Shown in pieces: positions 1 to 5,260 of a DNA stretch of 7,057 bases. The translations under genes and the position numbers were made by a program. How positions within the stretch are numbered: position 1 is the first letter of the stretch; each line of letters begins with the position of its first letter. The notes under the pieces are model-generated. The model did not search any database. It worked only from the letters and a program-made list of their open reading frames with translations, and was not told where the DNA came from. The DNA is taken from assembly GCA_000193795.2 (NCBI GenBank), contig AEPI01000029.1, positions 1 to 7,057 on the forward strand, given 5' to 3'. This DNA comes from Neisseria lactamica NS19 (GTDB lineage: Bacteria > Pseudomonadota > Gammaproteobacteria > Burkholderiales > Neisseriaceae).

Positions 1-27
1 AGTTTTTAAAGATTATAAAAACCCGTC

Positions 28-278
28 ATTCCCGCGCAGGCGGGAATCCAGACCTTGGAGCGGAGGAAATATTCAAAGGTTGGCTGAAGCTTTAGAGATT
101 CTAGATTCCCGCTTTCGCGGGAATGACGAAAAGTGGCGGGAATCCAGACCTTGGGGTAGCGGCAATATTCAAAAACCCGTCATTCCCGCGCAGGCGGGAA
201 TCCAGACCGTCGGGTAGCAGCAATATTCAAAGGTTAGCTGAAGCTTTAGAGATTCTAGATTCCCGCTTTCGCGGGAAT
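28..278. repeat. Neisserial intergenic mosaic block A (dRS3/RS repeats)
   Basis: Four complete dRS3 elements (ATTCCC, eight bases, GGGAAT) lie at 28-47, 105-124, 182-201 and 259-278, with a right half-copy (GGGAAT) at 138-143. Two spacer-core types occur: GCGCAGGC (28, 182) and GCTTTCGC (105, 259). The intervening RS-type sequences share the motif ATATTCAAAGGTTNGCTGAAG. Positions 28-124 and 182-278 are two near-identical 97-bp copies in direct orientation, offset by 154 bp. dRS3 and mosaic elements are established features of neisserial intergenic DNA. Apart from these repeats I see no gene between 1 and 326; short reading frames here run through repeats and have no ribosome binding site. Confidence 0.93.
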
Positions 279-326
279 GACGAAGAGTGTGGAAATAACG
301 AAAAGTCGTGATAACGGCGTGCGCGG

Positions 327-338
327 ATGCCGTCTGAA
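327..338 (+). other. DNA uptake sequence (12-mer)
   Basis: Exact ATGCCGTCTGAA, the extended AT-DUS that is bound during natural transformation in Neisseria. It is a single copy, not paired into a hairpin, lying between repeat block A and the autotransporter terminator. It is part of a 26-bp segment (321-346) that recurs with two mismatches at 3875-3900. Confidence 0.95.
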
Positions 339-381
339 ACTCCATCCCCCGCCCCAACAAAAAAACCGCCCCAATCAACAA

Positions 382-389
382 CCCCCCCC
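382..389. repeat. Eight-base C homopolymer
   Basis: A run of eight C lies in the intergenic stretch downstream of the autotransporter stop. C runs of this length can slip in Neisseria, but this one is outside any gene or promoter I can support, just beyond the terminator T-run. No function is proposed. Confidence 0.4.
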
Positions 390-392
390 GAC

Positions 393-435
393 AAAAAAAC
401 AATCCGGAACGCGTCTGACCGTTCCGGATTGTTTT
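393..435 (-). terminator. Rho-independent terminator of the autotransporter gene
   Basis: A perfect 16-bp inverted repeat (396-411 with 420-435) encloses an 8-base loop (412-419). Read on the minus strand, the stem is GC-rich at its centre (TCCGGAACG) and is followed by seven T (399 to 393). It starts 17 bases after the stop codon at 452-454, where the autotransporter transcript should end. The loop contains a degenerate piece of uptake sequence (CGTCTGA). Confidence 0.93.
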
Positions 436-451
436 CAGGCGCATCCGCGCA

Positions 452-3346
452 TCAGAACATACTGCGCACGCCCATATTGACCTGCCAATTCTGCCGCATC
501 TTGTGCATCGAAGACCTTTGCGCCTCAAAATAAAGCTGCCGCCCGTTTCCGGCATTGCGGCGCACCACGCCCAAGCCGTATTCCAACCAGCCGCCCCGGT
601 GTTTGAATTCCTCCACGGCAGAGCCGTTGAACCTGTGGCGGATCGTGCCGATAAACTCGCGTTTGTACATCAGCTTGCCGTAGATGTTCAGCCTGCCGCC
701 GTCCAAACCGTCCACGCCCGCCCGAAAGCCGAACCGCCCCATCAGGCTGCGGAAGTTGTCCGTCTCGGCAGACAGCCCGTTTGACAGCGAAAAGCCGTAG
801 CCGCGCGTAAACCAGTAAGACAACTGCGCTTCCGGCTGCCACCAATAGGTTTTGCCGCCGTCCTGTTTTTCCATCCGCCTGCCGGTTTCGGCGGAAAGCA
901 TATAGGCATTCAGGCGCGCCTCGTTCGATTCGACCCGTTTGCCGACGTAATTGGTCAACCCGTAGCTGCCCTTATATCGGGCGATGTTGGCGACCAAATC
1001 ATAATAAGCCCTGCTTTCCCGGTTGAGCCAGGTGGAATAAACGCCTGCCGTCCTGCCGTAGATTTTGCCGCTGCCGGCGTAGTCTTCGGAAGCGTAGGAC
1101 GATTGGAGGTGGCGGAGCATCAGCCCTTTGTAATGAATCCATTTATCGCCGAACCCCGTCCTGTTGAAGCCGCCGGCAAAGCCCCAATAGCGGTTGCCGT
1201 AACCGCCCACGCGGTAATCGCTGCGGCTGCCGGCGAATTTTCCGCCGACGCGTTTGATCCAAACGTTGTTGTCTTCCTGCGGCGTTCCGTCGGCGTGGAT
1301 TTCGCCCATACGCTGCACCAGCGTTTCATCGGAAACCGCGTTCAACTGATATAACGCCTCGCCGAAGAGGACGCCGCTCGATGCGCCCGTCGACAGGGTG
1401 GCCGGGTAGAGGTAGAAGTCCCGCTTGCCGTCTGCGGAAATATTGACCTTTTTGGAATCACCCGACTCGCCCAAGGCAAAACACCACCCTCCCTGTTCCG
1501 TACAGCGGACATTTAATTCGTATGACGCTTTTGTGTTTTCGGCATCGCCTTTGTTTTCGACCAGCTTTAAAAACTCCCTGCCCGTCGTTTTTGCCTTGGC
1601 ATCGTCCGTATATTCGATGATGTGCGTCCCTTCGCTGCCTTTTCGGGTAATCAGCTTGTCCGATTCGCCTTTGACGATGTCGCCGTACATTTTGAACACG
1701 CCGCCGTCGCCCTTGAGCTTGCTCACAGACACTTTGACGAATTTATTGCTGTCGCTAAATTCGACCTGCGCGTCTTCCGACAAATCCAACTCTTTCAGCA
1801 TTGAATCATTGGTAACCCTCCAGCGCGCGCCGTTGCTTATTTTGAGGTTGACGGTGTTGTTTGTCTTGTCGTCGATCGCGCTGTCTTTAATCCAACCGTT
1901 TTCATCGAAGAAATCTTCATATTCTTTGATTTTTGCTTCGTCTCTCTCAATGCTTTTTATGCTGCTTTCTTTTGATTTCTCTTTTGCTTTTATTTGTTTT
2001 TCTATTTTTTGTTTTTCTTTTTCTTGTGAGCCATCTTCCTTGAGTTTAGCCAATTCTTCCTTGAGTTTAGCCAATTCTTCATCCAGCTTAGGCAATTTTT
2101 CCTGTTGGCGAACTAGATGTTTCCTTGCATTGTCGATATCTTTTTCCGTGGGCGGTACATTCCCGTCCGCATCCACGGTTAAGGCAAACATATCTTTCCC
2201 TTTGGCAAAGCTCCTTTTCCCGATATGTGCCTCCCCTTCAAAATAAGAGTCTTTGTTGGCGAGGTTCACGCTCACGCTGCCGCCGTTGTAGGCGAAAATA
2301 TCGCCTTTGATTTTGACAACCTTGTCTTCCCCGCCGACAACCTCGACTTTGCTGTATTTCCCGTCAATCGCAAACGCGCTGCCTATGCTTTTGGGCCTGC
2401 CTTGTTCGTCATAAACCGGCGTTGCAACGATATCGACATTCCCACGGAAAATCGCTTCCATCTTAGAACCTTCCGGAATCTGCTTCTTATGGCCGACTCT
2501 TCTGCTTGAATAGAAGCCAAAACCGTTTGCTTCCGCCTCGTCCTGTCCGTTCCTATCGATTTTAATGTTTACATCGCCCTTGAACTCCATCGTGGTGATG
2601 CTTGGAGAAGCGTTGTTGAGGTTGATGCCTGAGTTACTATAGTGGTTGGCGGTAATGCCTTGTCCTTTATCTTTTCCTGATTTGATGTTGATATTCAGCG
2701 TCGAGCCTTCTTCGGAAACAAGACGATATTCCCCCACTTTTTCACCATTATTAAGCAATGTAATACCTTCGACCCCGGGATTGGCATTCGGGTCCGCGTC
2801 TGCATTGATGGTATTGCGCCCTTTAAAGGTAAGCGTTGCCGGCGCCAAGCTTTCGGATTTTTGCGTATTGATTCTGTCATAAGACAAAATGCCGTAAGGC
2901 GCGTTATGGGCGGCTATGGTTACGTTTTCAAAAGTGATGTTGTTTTTACCCTCATAGCTTTGATCCGCCAACATCACGGCACCGCCCCTATGATATCCCG
3001 GTCTGTACGTTTCGTGTAATTCGTATGTATAACCGTTTGTGTTTATATTTCTTTCAATCGAGTTATTGTCAATCGTCGGCGAGGCATCGGCAGAACCGTC
3101 TGCCAATTTGCCTTTTATCGTAATGTTGTTCGTACCGCCTTTGGCGGCGATGATGAGGGAATTTAAGGGTTTGACTTCGGTTTCGCCATCGTAGGTGTAG
3201 TTGTTCTCTTGCCCTTTTTTTGCGAGGACGAGGGTGTATTTGTCTTCTTTAACGATTGTTCCTTTATTTACGTCTGCCCCTTGAGCGTGCATAGAAGCGG
3301 CCGCGAAGCCAAGTAAGATGCATTGAACTGTCTTCTTTTGTTTCAT
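452..3346 (-). CDS. Autotransporter outer membrane protein (type Va secretion) with coiled-coil passenger
   Basis: This 964-residue protein has a Sec signal peptide at about residues 1-24 (basic MKQKK start, hydrophobic CILLGFAAAS core). Residues ~25-400 are a repetitive passenger with many NITI/LNINIK/VNIKI-like short strands, as in beta-helical autotransporters. Residues ~405-480 are a charged coiled coil rich in Lys and Glu. More strands and a linker follow to ~690, then a beta-barrel translocator (~690-964, beginning near VWIKRVGG) ending in Phe, the outer membrane assembly signal. The mature protein has only two Cys (about 615 and 622), a likely disulfide loop. The start ATG has a weak GGAAAA ribosome site six bases upstream. 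By length, barrel and signal it resembles the neisserial AutA/AutB and Haemophilus Lav-type autotransporters, but I cannot assign it to one by eye, and the AAGC repeats reported for autA/autB are not visible at its 5' end. The frame is intact. The expected role is surface exposure, adhesion or aggregation (inferred). No protease catalytic triad was recognised. Confidence 0.95.
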   Translation of the reverse strand: MKQKKTVQCILLGFAAASMHAQGADVNKGTIVKEDKYTLVLAKKGQENNYTYDGETEVKPLNSLIIAAKGGTNNITIKGKLADGSADASPTIDNNSIERNINTNGYTYELHETYRPGYHRGGAVMLADQSYEGKNNITFENVTIAAHNAPYGILSYDRINTQKSESLAPATLTFKGRNTINADADPNANPGVEGITLLNNGEKVGEYRLVSEEGSTLNINIKSGKDKGQGITANHYSNSGINLNNASPSITTMEFKGDVNIKIDRNGQDEAEANGFGFYSSRRVGHKKQIPEGSKMEAIFRGNVDIVATPVYDEQGRPKSIGSAFAIDGKYSKVEVVGGEDKVVKIKGDIFAYNGGSVSVNLANKDSYFEGEAHIGKRSFAKGKDMFALTVDADGNVPPTEKDIDNARKHLVRQQEKLPKLDEELAKLKEELAKLKEDGSQEKEKQKIEKQIKAKEKSKESSIKSIERDEAKIKEYEDFFDENGWIKDSAIDDKTNNTVNLKISNGARWRVTNDSMLKELDLSEDAQVEFSDSNKFVKVSVSKLKGDGGVFKMYGDIVKGESDKLITRKGSEGTHIIEYTDDAKAKTTGREFLKLVENKGDAENTKASYELNVRCTEQGGWCFALGESGDSKKVNISADGKRDFYLYPATLSTGASSGVLFGEALYQLNAVSDETLVQRMGEIHADGTPQEDNNVWIKRVGGKFAGSRSDYRVGGYGNRYWGFAGGFNRTGFGDKWIHYKGLMLRHLQSSYASEDYAGSGKIYGRTAGVYSTWLNRESRAYYDLVANIARYKGSYGLTNYVGKRVESNEARLNAYMLSAETGRRMEKQDGGKTYWWQPEAQLSYWFTRGYGFSLSNGLSAETDNFRSLMGRFGFRAGVDGLDGGRLNIYGKLMYKREFIGTIRHRFNGSAVEEFKHRGGWLEYGLGVVRRNAGNGRQLYFEAQRSSMHKMRQNWQVNMGVRSMF
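2035..2097 (-). repeat. 21-bp in-frame tandem repeat encoding coiled-coil heptads
   Basis: Two identical 21-bp units (2035-2055 and 2056-2076) are followed by a diverged third (2077-2097). On the coding strand each unit encodes one seven-residue heptad, giving EELAKLKEELAKLKE preceded by the related LPKLDEELA. The 21-base unit preserves both the reading frame and the heptad register, so copy-number changes would lengthen or shorten the coil without breaking the protein. This lies at about residues 417-437 of the autotransporter. Confidence 0.9.
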
Positions 3347-3380
3347 TAGTTTTCCATTTTGCGAGTATATAATTTTTATT

Positions 3381-3408
3381 ATTATATGCTTAAATCATTG
3401 ACACGCAA
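3381..3408 (-). promoter_or_regulatory. Predicted sigma-70 promoter of the autotransporter gene
   Basis: On the minus strand a perfect -10 box TATAAT (3386-3381) is preceded at 16 bp by TTGCGT (3408-3403), which matches the -35 consensus in its first three bases. The predicted start near 3374 gives a leader of about 28 bases. The two T of the -35 box are the last bases of the adjacent T20 run. A second -10-like hexamer, TATACT (3369-3364), lies closer to the gene but has a poorer -35 partner. Confidence 0.6.
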
Positions 3409-3426
3409 AAAAAAAAAAAAAAAAAA
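3407..3426. repeat. 20-base A/T homopolymer at the autotransporter promoter
   Basis: Twenty consecutive A on the plus strand (T on the coding strand) immediately precede and partly form the predicted -35 box of the autotransporter gene. Homopolymers of this length are unstable during replication, and in Neisseria promoter-associated tracts (for example at porA, opc and fetA) are known to tune transcription. Here the tract lies upstream of the -35 rather than between -35 and -10, so a length change would shift upstream DNA or an A/T-rich UP-like contact rather than spacer length. Phase variation is an inference. Confidence 0.85.
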
Positions 3427-3510
3427 TAACAATTAATTTGTTGATATTTATATATTTTATATATAAAAATTAGCGGAAGTTTACATTTTTTGCTGTTGAT
3501 TTTACGCAAT
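3427..3510. other. AT-rich intergenic segment with TATA palindrome
   Basis: This segment between the autotransporter promoter and the tRNA promoter is strongly AT-rich, unlike the GC-richer flanks. It contains a perfect 14-bp palindrome TTTTATATATAAAA (3455-3468). No open frame or RNA gene is evident. It may act as upstream control DNA or be a trace of acquired sequence; neither is shown directly. Confidence 0.4.
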
Positions 3511-3514
3511 AGGC

Positions 3515-3542
3515 TTGACAAGTTTCCGAAGCCTTGTAAAAT
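3515..3542 (+). promoter_or_regulatory. Predicted sigma-70 promoter of tRNA-Glu
   Basis: A perfect -35 box TTGACA (3515-3520) is followed after 16 bp by TAAAAT (3537-3542), five of six matches to the -10 consensus, with TG directly before it. The tRNA begins 13 bases after the -10 box, so transcription should start only a few bases upstream of the mature 5' end. Confidence 0.8.
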
Positions 3543-3555
3543 AACGCACCTTCAC

Positions 3556-3631
3556 GCGCCCATCGTCTAGAGGCCTAGGACACTGCCCTTTCACGGCGGC
3601 AACCGGGGTTCGAATCCCCGTGGGCGTGCCA
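3556..3631 (+). tRNA. tRNA-Glu (anticodon UUC)
   Basis: The 76-base cloverleaf has an acceptor stem GCGCCCA (3556-3562) pairing with TGGGCGT (3621-3627), the first pair being G-U. The anticodon stem CTGCC/GGCGG encloses the loop CTTTCAC, with anticodon TTC at 3590-3592. The T arm carries GGTTCGAAT, and CCA is encoded at 3629-3631. The sequence closely follows bacterial glutamate tRNAs, including GTCTAGAGGCC in the D arm. It stands alone, not in an operon. It reads GAA/GAG codons and, in bacteria, also supplies glutamyl-tRNA for tetrapyrrole synthesis. In beta-proteobacteria glutamate tRNA and GatCAB-dependent misacylation may be linked, but nothing here shows that. Confidence 0.98.
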
Positions 3632-3635
3632 ATTC

Positions 3636-3666
3636 AAAAACCTGCTTGTTTCAAGCAGGTTTTTTT
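3636..3666 (+). terminator. Rho-independent terminator of tRNA-Glu
   Basis: CCTGCTTG (3641-3648) pairs with CAAGCAGG (3652-3659) around a three-base TTT loop, and flanking A and T runs extend the stem. Seven T follow (3660-3666). It begins about five bases after the encoded CCA. Confidence 0.95.
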
Positions 3667-3680
3667 CATTATAAGTCGTC

Positions 3681-4119
3681 ATTCCCGCAACCTTCGTCAT
3701 TCCCGTGAAAACGGGAATCTAGAACCTCAAACTTTCAGATAATCTTTGAATATTGCCGCACCCTTCGTCATTCCCGTGAAAACGGGAATCTAGAATCTCG
3801 GACTTTCAGACGACTTTTAAATATTTCCGCCGCCCCGAAGGTCTGGATTCCCGCCTGCGCGGGAATGACGGTGGGCGCGGATGCCGTCTAAAACTTCATC
3901 ATTTCCGCAACTCTTCGTCATTCCCGCGAAAGCGGGAATCTAGAATCTTTAAATTTTCAGATAAGCTTTGAATATTGCCGCCGCCCCAAGGGTCTGGATT
4001 CCCGCCTGCGCGGGAATGACGAGTCTGTTATAACCTTTGAATATTTCCACCGCTTCAAGGGTCCGGATTCCCACTTTCGCAGGAATGACGGGATTTTAGG
4101 TTTCTGTTTTTGCGGGAAT
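3681..4119. repeat. Neisserial intergenic mosaic block B (dRS3/RS repeats)
   Basis: Complete dRS3 elements lie at 3699-3718, 3770-3789, 3847-3866, 3920-3939 and 3998-4017. A degenerate one (AGGAAT right half) is at 4067-4086, and half-copies are at 3681-3686 and 4114-4119. Two families alternate. CGTCATTCCC-type units followed by GGGAATCTAGAA occur at 3699, 3770 and 3920. GGATTCCC-type units preceded by ATATTGCCGCCGCCCC-like sequence occur at 3847, 3998 and, diverged, 4067. This explains most of the gene-free stretch from the tRNA terminator to the Correia element. No gene is supported here. Confidence 0.93.
3881..3892 (+). other. Degenerate DNA uptake sequence
   Basis: ATGCCGTCTAAA differs from the 12-mer uptake sequence at one core base (G to A at position 10). 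It is embedded in mosaic block B, in the same surrounding 26-bp context as the intact copy at 327-338. The core change should weaken uptake activity (inferred). Confidence 0.75.
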
Positions 4120-4125
4120 GACGAA

Positions 4126-4188
4126 TAAAAAGCACCGGTTTATACTCGCCGCAACACGCGATTCAGACGGCATCGCCGTGCTTTTTTA
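4126..4188. other. Long-loop inverted repeat, possible weak terminator
   Basis: TAAAAAGCAC (4126-4135) is complementary to GTGCTTTTTTA (4178-4188), with one unpaired base. The 42-base loop contains a complete uptake sequence. The T run on the right side would suit plus-strand termination, but the stem is short, AT-rich and widely spaced, so activity is doubtful. Confidence 0.3.
4162..4173 (-). other. DNA uptake sequence (12-mer), reverse orientation
   Basis: TTCAGACGGCAT is the exact complement of ATGCCGTCTGAA. It is a single copy between mosaic block B and the Correia element, 28 bases before the latter. Confidence 0.95.
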
Positions 4189-4200
4189 CAGGCAGGAAAG

Positions 4201-4355
4201 TATAGTGGATTAACAAAAATCAGGACAAGGCGACGAAGCCGCAGACAGTACAAATAGTACGAAACCGATTCACTTGGTGCTTCAGCACCTTAGAGAATCG
4301 TTCTCTTTGAGCTAAGGCGAGGCAACGCCGTACTGGTTTTTGTTAATCCACTATA
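4201..4355. mobile_element. Correia repeat enclosed element (CREE), full-size form
   Basis: This 155-bp element has terminal inverted repeats TATAGTGGATTAACAAAAA (4201-4219) and its exact complement at 4337-4355, bounded by TA at each end as expected for the duplicated target. The length fits the full-size (~155 bp) class rather than the internally deleted ~105-bp class. It contains two small hairpins: GGTGCT-TC-AGCACC (4276-4289) and GAGAA-TCG-TTCTC (4293-4305). CREEs are non-autonomous transposon-like elements of pathogenic Neisseria. They can carry outward promoters at their ends and, when transcribed, can be cut by RNase III at the paired termini. This copy lies just upstream of thiD. Confidence 0.96.
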
Positions 4356-4357
4356 AT
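4352..4357 (+). promoter_or_regulatory. Candidate outward -10 box created at the Correia right end
   Basis: The terminal TATA of the element plus the flanking AT makes a perfect TATAAT, 39 bases before the thiD start codon. Promoters formed this way at Correia ends are established in Neisseria. I find no good -35 at 15-18 bp (TACTGG at 15 bp is the nearest), so strength is uncertain. The left end likewise makes a minus-strand TATACT (4204-4199) facing block B. Confidence 0.5.
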
Positions 4358-4396
4358 GCGCCCTTTTGACGGGGTGCAACAGATAAGGAGGAACAT

Positions 4397-5203
4397 ATGA
4401 AAGAATCTTTTGTGCAGACGCTCACCATCGCCGGTTCTGACTCGGGCGGCGGTGCGGGCATTCAGGCGGATTTGAAAACGTTTCAGATGCGCGGCGTGTT
4501 CGGAACGTGCGTCATCACCGCCGTTACCGCGCAAAATACCTTGGGCGTGTCGGCGGTGCATCTTGTCCCGACCGAAACCATCACCGCACAAATCCAAGCA
4601 ATCAGGGAAGACTTCGACATCCGCGCCTACAAAATAGGTATGCTCGGCACAGCGGAAATTATCGAATGCGTTGCCGACAAGCTGAAACACTGCAGCTTCG
4701 GCAGGCGCGTACTCGACCCTGTGATGATTGCCAAAGGCGGTGCGCCGCTGTTGCAGGATTCCGCCGTTGCGGCACTGACGCGCCTGCTGCTTCCCGGTAC
4801 GGATGTATTGACCCCCAACCTGCCCGAAGCGGAAGCCCTGACCGGCGTGCGTATCGAAAACCGCGAAGATGCGGAACGTGCGGCAAAAATCCTGCTTGAT
4901 TACGGTGTCAAAAATGTCATCATCAAAGGCGGACATTTGAACGGCAGCACAAGCGGACGCTGCACGGATTGGCTGTTTACGCAAAACGAAACGCTGGAAT
5001 TGGACAGCCTCCGCTTTCCGACCGCCCACACACACGGCACAGGCTGCACGTTTTCCGCCTGCATCACCGCCGAGTTGGCAAAAGGATCGGACGTTTGCAA
5101 AGCCGTGCAGACTGCCAAGGCATACATCACGGCGGCAATCTCAAACCCTTTGGAAATCGGCGCGGGACACGGCCCGGTCAATCATTGGGCCTATCGGGAT
5201 TAG
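4397..5203 (+). CDS. thiD: Hydroxymethylpyrimidine/phosphomethylpyrimidine kinase ThiD
   Basis: This 268-residue protein has the usual length for ThiD, a cytoplasmic ribokinase-fold enzyme. It phosphorylates 4-amino-5-hydroxymethyl-2-methylpyrimidine (HMP) and then HMP-phosphate with ATP, giving the pyrimidine diphosphate used by thiamine-phosphate synthase. The N-terminal signature TIAGSDSGGGAGIQADLKTF spans residues 10-29; Asp25 and Gln46 match the pyrimidine-binding Asp and Gln of the family. LDPVMIAKGG (106-115), TPNLPEAEAL (139-148) and VIIKGGH (174-180) are further conserved blocks. HGTGCTFS (213-220) holds the anion hole and the conserved Cys217. The ATG start is fixed by AAGGAGG (4385-4391) five bases upstream. 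The gene stands alone: the Correia element precedes it and a paired uptake-sequence hairpin follows. No thiamine riboswitch is visible in the 41 bases between element and gene, so regulation may depend on the element's promoter or on read-through (inferred). Confidence 0.97.
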   Translation: MKESFVQTLTIAGSDSGGGAGIQADLKTFQMRGVFGTCVITAVTAQNTLGVSAVHLVPTETITAQIQAIREDFDIRAYKIGMLGTAEIIECVADKLKHCSFGRRVLDPVMIAKGGAPLLQDSAVAALTRLLLPGTDVLTPNLPEAEALTGVRIENREDAERAAKILLDYGVKNVIIKGGHLNGSTSGRCTDWLFTQNETLELDSLRFPTAHTHGTGCTFSACITAELAKGSDVCKAVQTAKAYITAAISNPLEIGAGHGPVNHWAYRD

Positions 5204-5211
5204 CCGCAAAA

Positions 5212-5247
5212 ATGCCGTCTGAACGCCTTTTCGGGTTCAGACGGCAT
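5212..5247. terminator. Inverted uptake-sequence pair forming a shared thiD/tehB terminator
   Basis: ATGCCGTCTGAA (5212-5223) and its complement TTCAGACGGCAT (5236-5247) flank a 12-base loop, giving a strong GC-rich stem between two convergent genes. On the minus strand the hairpin is followed by five T (complement of A at 5208-5212), so it best fits termination of tehB. The plus-strand side has only a weak T content. Inverted uptake-sequence pairs as terminators are well known in Neisseria. Confidence 0.9.
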
Positions 5248-5260
5248 TGTCCGGCGAGGC

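Noticed and set aside
28..278. CRISPR-like array of regularly spaced palindromic repeats
   Set aside because: The repeats are 20-bp dRS3 palindromes with related, repeated intervening sequence, irregular spacing and mixed orientation; no unique spacers or cas genes are present.
123..311. 62-residue frame in the left repeat block
   Set aside because: It translates dRS3 repeats (FPRRRESR is the standard dRS3 shadow peptide in Neisseria) and is not a gene.
1425..2246. 273-residue plus-strand frame opposite the autotransporter
   Set aside because: It is antisense to the lysine/glutamate-rich passenger; its Ser/Leu/Phe-rich sequence is what the complement of such codons gives. There is no ribosome site or family resemblance, and the minus-strand protein is clearly real.
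3215..3221. A7 run in the coding strand of the autotransporter near codons 42-44 as a phase-variable tract
   Set aside because: Seven A is common in Lys codons and short for efficient slippage; the A20 run at the promoter is the better candidate.
3556..3631. tRNA-Glu as attachment site of an integrated island
   Set aside because: I find no second copy of the tRNA 3' end in the window and no integrase gene, so there is no evidence of tRNA-targeted integration.
4356..4396. Thiamine riboswitch ahead of thiD
   Set aside because: The 41-base leader after the Correia element is too short, and the upstream region lacks the CUGAGA-type thi-box core.
4343..5035. 230-residue minus-strand frame overlapping thiD
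   Set aside because: It is a shadow of the GC-rich thiD codons; it starts inside thiD, ends within the Correia inverted repeat and has no recognisable domain.
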